Below, one piece after another: positions 1-11,300 of a stretch of DNA of 64,000 nucleotides (positions are counted from its first letter, which is position 1; each line of letters begins with the position of its first letter). The notes beneath the pieces were generated by a model. That model was not told the origin of the DNA and did no database searches. It saw nothing but the letters and a program-made list of their open reading frames with translations. Source of the DNA: Diphasiastrum complanatum (taxonomy: Eukaryota > Streptophyta > Lycopodiopsida > Lycopodiales > Lycopodiaceae); contig CM055108.1 in assembly GCA_029204225.1 (NCBI GenBank), positions 22,618,326 to 22,682,325 of the forward strand, given 5' to 3'. Position numbers and translations under genes: made by a program.

Positions 1-444
1 TATTTTTCCTATATAGGGAATATCTAGGGTCCAGTACCTTCTAGAGAGAGGAGAGAGAGTCATCTTCCTCATCCATAAATAGTAGGGAAGTCGTGGAGAA
101 CAGGTTGGAGAAACCTTTTGTATGCTTCATTGAGATCAATAGATCATTGTCATTGTTTCTTCCTCCATTGAGAGCATTGTTGTGTGTATTGTCTTCAAGC
201 TATTGTGTATGATCTTAGGTGCTTTTCAAAAGTGGTAGGCTGATGTATTATGGACTGTATAATGCTATTTTGGGCCGCACTTGATGTTTATGGAAGTTTC
301 CATTTGTGATAAATGCTTTTTGATCAAGTTCTTTCCATTCTAGGTAGCATAGAATGTGTTGCCAATTCCTAGCTTATGTAGTTTGGAGTGCAAGCATTCA
401 AGCCAATGATCTTGGAGTTTAGATCCACTTAGGATCTGTATTTT
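1..444. other. Retroelement-derived sequence, unclassified
   Basis: Pyrimidine-rich stretches and ATTGAGATCAATAGATC resemble LTR R/U5 sequence read on the plus strand, but no second copy is in the window. No gene is seen. Confidence 0.25.
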
Positions 445-1302
445 TCACAGGAAGTCCCCTTTCATGACATGAGTGGGCACAACATCATAGGAAATGAACA
501 TCACGACTTCTATGATTTTATTAGTATCTATATTGAACAACCTATAGCCCTTGCTTTCGCTACTATAGCCAACAAATATGCATTTAACTCCTTTATCATC
601 AAGCTTGGTTCTTAGCTTATCGGGAATGAAAGCATAAGTCGTGCAACCAAAAATGCGTTAGTGAGAAACAATAGGCTTCTTACCATACCAAACTTCATAA
701 GGAGTTAATACCTTCAAGGCTTTAGTAGGACACCGATTACTAATGTAAGCCGCCGTTATAACTGCTTCAGCCCAAAACTTGTGAGGTAGGCCCTTTGCCT
801 TGAGCATGCATCGAGCCATCTCCATAATAGTGCGATTCTTTCTTTCGGCAACACCATTTTGTTGAGGTGTGTAAGGGGTTGTCATTTGATGATGGATACC
901 TTTGCTTTGAAGATAAGTACCAAACGTATTCTTTATATATTCCCCTCCTCGGTCGGTACGTAAGATCTTCAAAGAGTGCCCAAACTGGTTTTCTATCATT
1001 GCTAGAAAATCCTTAAAGCGTTGAAAAACTTCAAATTTTGCCTTCATAGGATAAATCCATGTAAATCTTGAAAGGTCATCAATAAAAGTAACAAAGTACT
1101 TACACCTTCCAATGGATTCGGTCCTCATTGGACCACATACATCACTATGAATCAAATCAAATTTGCCATCAACTCTAATAGTTCCATCAATTGGAAAAGC
1201 TTGCCTTTGAAATTTTCCAAGTATGCATCCTTTGCATACATGTCCTTTGGGATGCTCAATATTAGGAATGTCTTCAACCATATTGAATCCAATTTCCTGC
1301 AA
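445..1302 (-). pseudogene. Ty1/copia integrase fragment
   Basis: The minus-strand frame shows the end of a GAG-pre-integrase zinc region (CKGCILGK) and the integrase core with Asp in HSDVCGP, Asp in LRTDRGGEY and Glu in NGVAERKNRT, so the D-D-E triad is present. An in-frame TAA at 655-657 replaces the residue before RIFGCTTYAF; the frame then continues to a second stop at 445-447. Gag, protease, reverse transcriptase and RNase H are absent, so this is a dead fragment. The neighbouring 1433-1444 primer site is probably from the same element. Confidence 0.85.
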
Positions 1303-1432
1303 AAAAAGCTATAAGAAGATGAACAGATTCTTCTCCTGCAAAAATCAGTAGCTTGATGATTTTTTACAACCAAAAGGGGAAGAAGATAGTTTCCTATTGG
1401 GCGCCCTCTTGCAAGCAATATGATCACCTAAA

Positions 1433-1444
1433 GCTCTCATACCA
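1433..1444 (-). promoter_or_regulatory. Degenerate tRNA-Met primer-binding site and LTR edge
   Basis: On the minus strand TGGTATGAGAGC differs by one base from the common plant LTR primer site TGGTATCAGAGC. A TGT on the plus strand starts right after it (1445), as an LTR edge would. No partner LTR was found. Confidence 0.45.
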
Positions 1445-2628
1445 TGTAGGAAATAGAAGCCTAAGGATCCAGGATCTTAACTATTCAATCACACAAAGCA
1501 TTCTCAAAAGAAAGAGAGAGATGGCTAGAAACCCTCTTGTAGAAACTCGTGGACAGTCAAGGAGAATAGTCAGTATTGCTTACAAAAGTGTCTAATACAA
1601 ATGGGATGCACACATATATATAGTCCAAGATGACTATCTAACTTCATGACTATTGGCTATCCAACTACTTGACTATTGACTATCCAACTTTCTATAAGAT
1701 ACATAGAAAGAATAAGGTACCTCCAATATGTCAAGTTGGGGTACTTAATGTCACAATTAGGCCTACTGGACCCATGAGTCCCTACTAAGTTAATTTCATA
1801 CTAACTTAGCTAACTCTAAGTTTAGTAGGCCTAATATGATAAATGACCATGATTACACAACTCTCGACCTTTTGGGTCAAAGTAACCTATGGTAATGTAA
1901 GCAATTCCATTTACATTCCAACAGTAGTTCCTAGAATATCTCCCTCTGAATACCCATTGAAAATTGTTGTGTATGTCTTCACCAATATTTTGGCATAGCC
2001 AAACAGATTCGTTTTCTTGTTTTGGCATAATCTTCTGAAGGTTGATCTCCAAGCCTCCTAATTTTTTTTTTCTTTCAATCTCTGTTCCCGTTTCTTACTA
2101 GCCCAATAATCCCTCATTGCAACTTTGTCGACACAGTGATGAGGTTCCATGTTGGGATCACTTGCGTACGTCTCATGCATTGGAGGAAAAATTGTCGAAA
2201 TATCCGGAGTGAAATACATATTATTGTCCTGAAAACTATCCATGCTGGAATCGATCAGACAAAGAGCTTGATCAAACAGATCACAATTAGCAAGAAAGAC
2301 CTGGATTAGCCACATCACGATTAGAAAGAGCACGATAAGCAAGAAGGAGGTATAGCGAGCTGGATTGCGAGAGAGCGAGAGCGAGAGAGAGAAGCCGGCA
2401 GCCTGTTGTCCCACAACAGAAGTAATTATTAAGCAATTATCACAATTACACACCTGCAAATCTATTACAAACAATCATAGTCTCTTCATATCTCTAGTGG
2501 ATCCAATTTAAAATGCTAAACAATAAACATTTTTTTGAGTGCATTTGTACCCAAAAAAGGTAGTGTCCTTGACAATCCATGTTGTACCACCAAAACATGC
2601 TTTTAGCTTGAGAAATATAGATCAACTT
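1445..2628. other. Probable decayed LTR and spacer
   Basis: From 1620 to 1700 the words GACTATC and CCAACT recur several times in imperfect tandem. The remainder has open frames without recognisable motifs, including one at 2058-2474 with a Ser-Leu run from a GAGA stretch. No gene is called. Confidence 0.3.
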
Positions 2629-3491
2629 CTATTTTCTGTCTCTTTGGATTTGAGTACTTAGATAGTAATGAGCTTCGTCCAAATCGGTCATGTCGAATTT
2701 GTAAGATAGCATTGTCTTAGCTTCTTTTATCAGATTGATACTATTGCTGAAAAGCATTGTGTCGTCCACATACAAAGTGATAATGATAAAGAAATGTTGT
2801 ACTAACTTGAAGTAGACATTTGAATCTAAAGAGTTTGGTGTGTAGCCGTGATCAATAAGAAAAATATTGATCCTCTGAAACCATGCTCGAGCAGATTGCT
2901 TCAAGCCATAAATGCTTTATGGAGTTTACACACATGATTGTGTTTACCTTCGATATGTAACCGTCAGGTTGCACCATGTAAATGTTCTCTTCGATACTCC
3001 ATTAAGATATGTTGTTTGTACATCCATTGGATGTATTTCCAAATCTACTGTAGCAGCAAATGACAATAGAAGTATGCTAGAAGAATGTTTAGCTACTGGA
3101 CTGAAGGTCTCAGTGTAGTCGACATTCTGTACTTGAGAGAATTCTCTGGCCACAAGTCGAGCCTTTCTTTGATCAATACTTCCATCTGCCGTGCACTTGA
3201 TTTTGAATAACCATTTGCAATCAACTACATTTTTGCTGGCAGGCAATTCGACGATTGTCCAAGTCTGGTTCTTGATAAGAGATGAATACTCATAGCTTCT
3301 TTCCAGAGATCAGAATCGGACTGATTGAGTGCCTCTTCGACAGTCGTCGGCTCTTGAACAAGGTAAGTTGCAGACGATATACTTGTTAGGTAGTTTGCGG
3401 ACTCTTGTCGATCTTCTAGGTGATGATAGAAGTTGATCTTCATCATGCTGTAGTTCATCATTATCTTCAGCTTCACCGCTGGTAACAACAT
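2629..3491 (-). pseudogene. Copia reverse transcriptase, frameshifted
   Basis: Three frames (3491-3225, 3246-2944, 2904-2629) together carry VDCKWLFKIK, KARLVAREFSQ, MDVQTTYLNG (usually 'K-T-A-F-L-N-G') and IITLYVDDTMLFS, the catalytic Y-V-D-D. The sequence ends after HYYLSTQIQRDRK, with no RNase H. Confidence 0.85.
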
Positions 3492-3621
3492 GCGCTTTGT
3501 CGATTCGACTAAGGTTCAGTGCTTTAATTCATTTATCAGTTTGATTTTCTGCATGCTCTTTGAACTGTCGAAACTTGTTGAAAGCCTTCGATTTCTACTT
3601 AATAAAATAAACAATTCTTCT

Positions 3622-3876
3622 TCAATATTCGTCAATAAAGGTAATAAAATACTTTGCATCTAACAACGACAGAGTTTGCATTGGACCACATATATATGTA
3701 TGAACAACGTCTAACAAATCTTTTGCTGCATGCCTATGACTCGCTTTAAAGAGAATCCTAGTATGCTTTCCAAGGATGCAGCTATGATAGATAGGGAGGT
3801 CGACTTTATTGGCTAGATAGTCGAGATCAAGTGCTAGGGATCGTTTAGACATGTATGAAACAAATGTATGATTCAA
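3622..3876 (-). pseudogene. Copia GAG-pre-integrase and integrase start
   Basis: HSCILGKHTRILF is the zinc-binding GAG-pre-integrase end; DVVHTYICGPMQT and YFITFIDEY mark the first integrase strand with its first Asp. The rest of the core is deleted. Confidence 0.78.
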
Positions 3877-4144
3877 GTGTTTTAATCAATGATGTTATAG
3901 TAATGCTTTATTGAAAATAACAGAGGCTTTCAAGGCTTGACTAGTATTGTAGTAACTATGTGTCAATCTATATAACTTTCCATGTCTCTTCCCGAGCGCA
4001 AGGATCTTACTTGTCCTATCAATAATTCAGCATTGATCAGACTCGAACCCTAGCTTATGACCTAAATCAATGATTCTACTTACTGGTAGCATATTTGTAG
4101 AAAGTTTAGGAACATACAAAACATTTGATAGTAGTTTGAATTGA

Positions 4145-4480
4145 TCATGCTGGAATTTCAATCTCACAGTACCGTTCTTCGATAGTGTGAGTGCTATCGT
4201 CGCCAAGATGAACGTATCTTATTGTATTGTAAAGCGTATAGGAGTGAAAATGTTCACGATGATTGGTCATATGTTGAGTAGCTCCAGAATCCAGAAACCA
4301 AAAATTATCCAATAGTGCTTTTCGATATTTGACCATAAATGCTTCTTCGTCCATGTCGATGTCGGGAGGTGTTGTGACTGCATTCGCTTGTTGATTTGGT
4401 TGTTTACTAGCATTCTTAGCTTTGAGAACCTTGCAATCTTGGATCTCATGATTAGTGCGCTTGCAATACTTACAAAACAT
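4145..4480 (-). pseudogene. Copia zinc knuckle and protease
   Basis: CKYCKRTNHEIQDC is an intact C-x2-C-x4-H-x4-C nucleocapsid knuckle. FWFLDSGATQHMT carries the aspartic protease D-S-G-A active site followed by the copia-typical 'T-x-H-M'. The frame stops before the second half of the protease. Confidence 0.85.
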
Positions 4481-4522
4481 CTTTTTCTTTGACTGATAAT
4501 TGTTTTGAGTCGGTTTCTTATT

Positions 4523-5164
4523 TCATGCGGACTGCTTAGAGCTTTTCTGCTTCTGTCGTTTTGAGCCTTTGTTGACATATAGAATATGAGATGATGAAGT
4601 CGACGAAGCATCTTGACTTCTTCGATTATCTTCTTGAAGGAACATAGTGATAACTCTGGTAAGAATCAAATCTGAGTGTGCTGATATGATCATCACACAA
4701 TTCTCATATGTAGAGGGCAAGCTTGAAAGCAATGTCATAATTGCGTCTTGATCGTTTATGACTGATCCGACAACGACCATCTGTTGCAAGAGATTCTTAA
4801 ACTGGTTAATGTGATTATGAATTGAATCACCATTTGACATCTTGAGACTGAAGAATTTTTTTCGTAGATATAACTTAGAAGTTACGTCCTGTACATCATA
4901 TAGTGAGTTCAAGATGTCCCATACTTGTTTTGAAGTTTGAGCTTTAGCTAAGTGAACAATCTGAGTGTCTGATATATTGAGAATAATAAACGCGAAAGCT
5001 TTACCATCATATTTTGAGTCAGTTGTGTCGTCTTCAGATTCCTCTTCTGTACCTGTGACAACATCCCACAACTCATTGGCGATTATCATCTTAAATTTTC
5101 ACAAGTAGTAATTGGATCCATTCAGCTTGTCTGCGATAAAACCAACTTTACTCTGAGAATCCAT
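4523..5164 (-). pseudogene. Copia gag
   Basis: MDSQSKVGFIADKLNGSNYY is the usual start of copia Gag ('K-L-x-G-x-N-Y'); a TGA then stands where the conserved Trp of 'Y-x-x-W-K' should be. Downstream, AKQVWDILNS-like and LYLRKKFFSLKMSNGDS segments are the UBN2-type Gag core. The frame is otherwise open to 4523. Confidence 0.82.
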
Positions 5165-5398
5165 TTGAAACTTTAGTCTGTCGATATATCGATGACATTA
5201 AGAGAGATACCGTGTTGCGTTACAATTGGAAATCAACTATCTGATATTGAAATTTGATATCACAAATTGAAAAATATGATACTGTGAAAAGTATCAAATG
5301 ATATCGATTTGATATAAAAAAAAATTTCAAGTATAAGAGCCCTGGTACAACAGATCACTCTGATATCATGAAGGTACGCTCTGATATTCTATATTAGA

Positions 5399-5410
5399 GC
5401 TCTGATACCA
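5399..5410 (-). promoter_or_regulatory. tRNA-iMet primer-binding site
   Basis: The minus strand reads TGGTATCAGAGC, directly next to the LTR end. This is the standard primer site of plant copia and gypsy elements, complementary to the 3' end of initiator tRNA-Met. Confidence 0.8.
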
Positions 5411-6169
5411 TGTTGGAAAGAGGTGATAATGCAATAACAACAAGTCAAAGCTTGTGAAAGACTTATTGAGCGCAACGGAATGAGTCTGCTTTTCTAATGT
5501 AGACTACGCCTATTAATATCGAACAAAACATCATGACAAGAGTCACGTTCAATCTTTTTACAACTAACTTTGAAATCATCAAAGCTAAAGTGATTACGTA
5601 GCCAAACAATGAAGAATTGACTTATCAGACAAAAGCAATATGAGATCACAGAGATTATGACATAATACTGAACACATTAGAGTATAGATTGATTCAACAA
5701 AATGATGAGCACAAGACAATTGCGGATAGAAACCGCATACTATAAGCTATCTCTGAAAACTCTATCTGATTTGCTCTTCCGCTGATAAGCAGTAAGCGCT
5801 AATAGCAAAACTCTAAAAGAACTCTAAAGAACTGAGCTTTAATGCTCAAGAGTGTTCAAGCTTGAAAGCTTGAGAGAGTTACTACGTTATTCAAATTAAT
5901 AGAAATATGATCAGCTATTTATACTAAGCAAATGCGGCTAGTCTAGTAGAACAACTGATTAGATTGTAGGTCATAATGGCTAGTTGGCCATAGTGAACTT
6001 GCATCCGTCCAGTTAGTACTTCCTGGAAATTCACTTGTGGAATCCACCTGTGAGCGATTTCCGTGTACTTCTGTAGACTGTGTAGAAATATGCATAAAAC
6101 TGCAGAGCTGGGTAATAAGTGGACGAAGATTAAAAACGATTAATCGATCATCAGGAGAATAATCCAACA
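5411..6169 (-). repeat. Copia 5' LTR
   Basis: The 759-bp block has the inverted ends TGTTGGA...TCCAACA and abuts the primer-binding site, which defines its inner edge. No second copy is visible in the window. Confidence 0.65.
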
Positions 6170-8075
6170 ACTCCAAGGTAAGTTTGAGCATCAAAATAAG
6201 TTTTATTAATTTTGTAATGTTTCTAAGTTATTCTAAGTTAATCTTTTCTTTTTTTTCAATAATTTCACTACCCACAACCTACAAGCCAAAGCTTCTCATG
6301 ATGCGTAGATCACCTTGTTTATATTCATGGAGTTTTGACTCCTAGAATGTGAACATGTATCAATGAAGATAGTGCATTAGATATTGAAAATATTGGACAC
6401 GAAATGAGTGAAAGAAATTATAGCTCTCTAACAATAAAGGAAAACAAAAACCAAGACTTATTTGAGTTCCCTAGGTTGAGATTAAGTTGGATAAAAATCT
6501 CCACAATCACTGTGATTGACATGAATTAGACGCCCCCATCCTTAAACAAATAATCCATGTATGCATACCTAAAAAGAGGCACTACACTTAAACTTACATG
6601 AAGTTCTAATTTCCTAACAGAGTTACAATCATTGTCTTTCAATGACAAAGAACACAAATTCTCTTCAAAGAGTCAATCCATGTCAAAAGGTGAATGTCTT
6701 AGTGTCTAGGAAAGAGTTGAAAATAAAATAGACTCCTTAATGTTCTTAGCAAACTTGATATGATCTTGAAAATACAAGAAACATGCTGATTTTGATAGAA
6801 ATCAACAAAATTTAAGATGCTTTGCATTGTATACAAAAAATAAAGATGTTGTAAGCATCTTTCAGTGTTTACAGCTGTTTTCCAGAGCCTCAAGTAAGAA
6901 ACTAGTCTCTAGTTAAAACCCTACCAACTCTTTCTTCATATATTATGAGGCTTGTAGATAACAAAGTGAGTCCTGACCTCTGGTCATATAAGCTGTGAGA
7001 AAGCTAAGAGCTATCCCTGGCAGTAAGTCAACATCTTATTGATGAGAAGGAAAGTTGCTAAGCTCTGATTTGGCTGCTCTTTCTGAATCCCAACCAGCCA
7101 CATAGATCTCTCTTGCATGTGGAGTACAAGTTACGACCCAATGTTGGTATTCATGATATAGAATGTTTATTGCATGGACCCTGCCTAGAGATGTAAATCA
7201 ATGAACTACAAAGATGAAGTTGTGCCTCTGAGTAGACATGACGTATATAAGTCAGCCTGTCCTATAGAGTCCTCAGTCCGGTACTGTGAACCCTGCAACA
7301 TTTCAGTATTTTGGAAGGAATGTGAATTTGCAACCTCCACGCGTGGTTTATTGTGAACTATAAGCTCTGACGGAAGAGCGGTATTGGAAATGGGCTACAA
7401 AATTTGTGCTTCAAGAGTTCGAGCATAGCTGGATATTATGTCGCAGGTGCTGCCAGCTTTCTGGCTCTGCATCCTTAGAAAAGAAAACTCAAAGCCATCG
7501 AACTCTTTGCATGCCTTAATTAATCTGAACGTGTAGTCTAGATTCTCTGTGTTTATCAGAACGGATATATAGTCTGTGTCTCTCTATCTGGACAAATTAC
7601 GAGGTTCATTTGACCCACTAATGATTGAACATTTATAGGAAGATTGTTCTAGAAAGGTTTTAAAACTGAAGCAATGCCACAAGAGAAACATTTACTGTCA
7701 AGAAGCCTGTAGCAAGAAAATGCGTAGGCCCTGAAAGCTTCAGATAAAGCCTGGAAGAAATGATCATCTTACATGCTTTGGTGTTGTAATGAAATGATGC
7801 CCAAAATGAGGAAGTAAAAGAAGCTTTTGAGAGTGGAGATGATGTTAAAGCTTCACATCTAGGCGGATCATACTTTACATAATCAAGCTTACATTCTTCC
7901 CAGCACTGAAGAAACCAGCCGTAATAGTGTAGCCCATGCTGGAAATTATTACCTTTACCAGTTGGAGGCTCTTTAAACACTACAGCTTATGAAATTGTAA
8001 GAAGTAGGATCCTGTCTCACAATCGGAGCCCAACTATTTTCCGCAGAAAAGAGAAGAATCAATCCGAGGTACCGC
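6170..8075 (-). other. 3' UTR and downstream flank of the LRR gene
   Basis: No convincing further exon was seen. Minus-strand frames at 7660-7980 and 7973-8197 are open but have no recognisable domain and are probably UTR. AATAAA hexamers on the minus strand occur at 7347-7352 and 7165-7170 and are candidates for the poly(A) signal. The rest is anonymous AT-rich sequence. Confidence 0.35.
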
Positions 8076-8360
8076 TTATTTGAATTCCCAAAATTCTCCA
8101 CATTTTGATCTACTCTGACCGCCAGCAAGAACAGTTTTCCTGATGAGAACTGTCTGACCAGAGGAAAGATTTGGAGATGGGGAACACATTGCCTCAAAAT
8201 TCAAACACGTGAGTTTTACAGGAACTTTTGCTGGCAGTAGATGGCTTGTTGTAGACGCACAGCTGGAATTTTCCAACATACTGCTTGGGTCCATGCAGTA
8301 AGGTACTGAAGCAGGCCACACTTTGCTCCCAGAAAAGTTTTCAGCTTCTAGTCTCTCGAC
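8076..8360 (-). CDS. LRRC9: Exon O: C-terminal tail and stop
   Basis: The last exon has 94 codons plus TAA, acceptor [21 protein letters not shown] continues the helix after the LDGKE cap; the remaining tail is Ser/Pro/Cys-rich with no recognised domain. A weak GTACCT just after the stop could be a further donor, so a 3' UTR intron cannot be excluded. Confidence 0.75.
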   Translation of the reverse strand, partial: VERLEAENFSGSKVWPASVPYCMDPSSMLENSSCASTTSHLLPAKVPVKLTCLNFEAMCSPSPNLSSGQTVLIRKTVLAGGQSRSKCGEFWEFK

Positions 8361-11300
8361 CTGACAGTTGAAATACAAATATTTAAACAGCATCAAAGTT
8401 ATGCAAGCATCAATTGTATATGTTTAAAAGCAGATTATTGGTTACTCTAAAACGAAGCTATTTCAATTTGTAGTCTAAAGATCTCTCAAGTAATGATGGA
8501 TTGAGAAAACCTCTGCTATTTCCTTCCCATCCAAATAGCGAAGTTGCAGCAGTCTTCTAACAATTGTAACCCTGTAGTGGGGTTGTCGACTCATCTGCTC
8601 AAGATCAAACTCGGAGGCTTATTTCAAATTTCAGCCCCGGATCAAGTGCCAAGTATCATGCATATATAATGTGTTGTTAGCTAGGCAACATGAATGTCAT
8701 CAGCTGGAAACCACCTTAAAACAAAGCCGTGTGAAAAGTGAAACTTACAGGGTTGTTAGCCAATTTAAGGTCAGAAAGTTTAGGAAGAAGAGCCAATCCC
8801 TCCACACTCGAAAGACCACCAAGCCTGTTTGAGGTAAGGTGGTTGGATGCAAGGTCCAACTTTTCCAAAGAGCTCAGATGTTCCAAGGGTCCCAAGGTAT
8901 GAAGTGCATTATTTTTCATGTGCAGCTCTCTTAGGTAGCCAAGTCCAGCGAAACAAAGTGGTTCAAACTCCTTGATATTGTTGTCATCCAGGATCAAAAT
9001 TTCTATCAATTTTAGGCCTACTAATCCATCCACCTGCACAAAGTTATGAAGCTTTAAGACATTAGTAGCTTGAACTTCCTACTATTTAGATAGTAAATAT
9101 TAGAGTCTTTAAACTTTTACAAGGGCCCAACAATACATGTCCGTCACACAGTCAGTAAAATGAAGCAAATAACCAAGGAGGTTTTGGCTTGTTCTAGGAA
9201 GGTTGATTGTTATGATGGAAAACTGAGTCCGTCCGCAGTTCTCCAACCCGAATGCCCGGTGATGGCAATCGTGTTCAAAGATCACTGATGCGGAATGAAA
9301 GGCCGGATAGAGCCGACTTAGCGGGAGTAGCTACTGCTTCTCACTACGGTCTAATTCTCTTCCAGGCCTCAAATTTGCTATTGCAGATCTGTTGTAAAAT
9401 TCAAACTTGTAAACGGCAGATAATGTTGAATAAAACAATAGCCGAAATTTATCTACTGATAGCATGCATTCAAGTATTACAGATCATACACATCACTGAA
9501 CAAAACATTGAGAAAATGGCTTCTATATCTGAACTGAATTTACAATACAATTCTCGAGCGCTGTCTGTTTCCCAGATCAGCGCGTTGACACGAGAGAGAT
9601 GTTCTCTTCTCGCGAATAGTATGACTAGCTACTGCTAATTTGTAAACTCGCTCTCGAGCTATCTCTGTCCATGACTGTGTGTGTCTTTTGCGTATTCTGC
9701 ATCCTTCGTTGATCTCTTTATGTGATCAATCCAGGGGACTGATTAATTTAGAAGATCTAATCAAAAGAAATGCATTAGCCTTAACCGAAACTGATTCCAG
9801 TTTTCTGTCGTTGTCCTCTATAAATCATCCGCCTTCTGCCCGTTGCGCTTGTGCCTTCACACTGCAGGCCTTCGCTTTTGCTTTTTAAGTTTTTTTTTGG
9901 GTCAGTGTCGCCTTTTGTTTTGTTGAGGACACCTTTGCTTTTCAAGGGCACCTTCGCTTTTTCTCGAAAAAGGAGAAAAACGCAAAGGTAGGTCTGAAAA
10001 TGATTTAAGGCATTTTAAAGACAGTGTCGATTTTTCTTGAAAGGTGAAAAACGCGACAGTTTGGCAGAATCTTGTCTAAGGGTAGTGGCCCTTTTTCTAA
10101 GGAGGCGAGAAACGCTACAGTAGGACAATGTCCCTTTTTCTAAGGGTCTAAACCTTTCCAAGGCATTTTAGGAACAGTCTCCTTTTTCGCAAAAATGCGA
10201 GAAATGCGACAGCGTCGGGAAAAGTTCTCAGAATTATTTTCTAAGTGTTTTAGACCTAGGGATGAATTTTCTTCATGACCCAAAAATGCAGACCGTGCAA
10301 AACCTAGTTCAAAATGCACAGTTGTGAAAAGACAGCAAAGGAAAAACTAAGAAAAAATGCTAAGGCTTTGAAAGATAGAAACTCTTGGTTTCTTCAGCTC
10401 CCTCTCAAAGCTGGTATTTTTCTAATTCCTAAGCTTGCGCGCTGCTTCTCAAAAATCGCCTTGTCAAGAGGCTTCGTGAAGATATCGGCCACCATTTGCT
10501 TCGTTGGAATGAGCCCGGTCTTCAGCCTGTCTTTCTCAACCAGATCGTTTATCAGATGATATCTGATAGCAATGTGTTTCGTTCTGGAATGAAACACTGG
10601 ATCCTTCGTTAAATGAATGGCGAATGTATTATCCATGAATAGTAGCAGCGGCTCGTTGGAGTTCTCTCCCAGTCCGTCAAGGAACTGCTTGAGTTTGTCA
10701 TCTTGGTTGCTGCAACATACTCTGCTTCGCAGGATGATTGCGCGTCACGGTTTGCTTCCTGTTGATCCATATGACAGTTGCTCCGGCCTCTATCGTGCAT
10801 CCTCTTGAGACGCTCTTGCAGTCATCTTTCAGAAACGCCCAGCTTGCATCGCTGTAGGATTTAATCTGAAATCCTTCATGCTGAGAGAAACACAGCCCAT
10901 AATCCTTTGTCTGTTGAAGGTATTGCAGAATTCTCTTGGCTATCTTCCAGTGCGTAGGGCCTGGATTGACATTAAACTGGCTCATTTTGAAAATTGCATA
11001 AGCAATGTCAGGGCGTGTATTATCTGCTAAGTACATGAGTGACCCGATTAATCTCCTGTAGGGCACGTTCTGCATGGCTTCCTGCTCTTCTGCATTCTGT
11101 GGGCAGTCTTGCTTGGTCAGAACTATTCCAGCTACCATCAGCATGTTAGCTCCCTTGCAGTCTGTCATTTGAAAATCATCAATGATTTTTTGGATGTATC
11201 TTGACTGGTGAAGATACAGTTTCCCTCCGTCAAGATCTCTGTCAACCTGCAATCCTAGGTAGCATTTTGCTTCCCCTAGGTATGATATTTCAAAATGCTG

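Larger units (their letters stand above)
2629..6169 (-). mobile_element. Decayed Ty1/copia retrotransposon with 5' LTR
   Basis: Reading down the minus strand: LTR 6169-5411, primer site 5410-5399, gag, zinc knuckle, protease, GAG-pre-integrase, a truncated integrase and reverse transcriptase up to 2629. Most of the integrase core is missing (the frame jumps at about 3500-3600), stops and frameshifts split every domain, and neither RNase H nor a 3' LTR was found. It lies downstream of the LRR gene. Confidence 0.82.

Noticed and set aside
2058-2474. 138-codon minus-strand frame
   Set aside because: No motif; the Ser-Leu run comes from a GAGA stretch; surrounded by retroelement debris.
9252-9638. 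128-codon plus-strand frame
   Set aside because: Lies wholly inside an LTR; the second LTR has a shorter, altered version.
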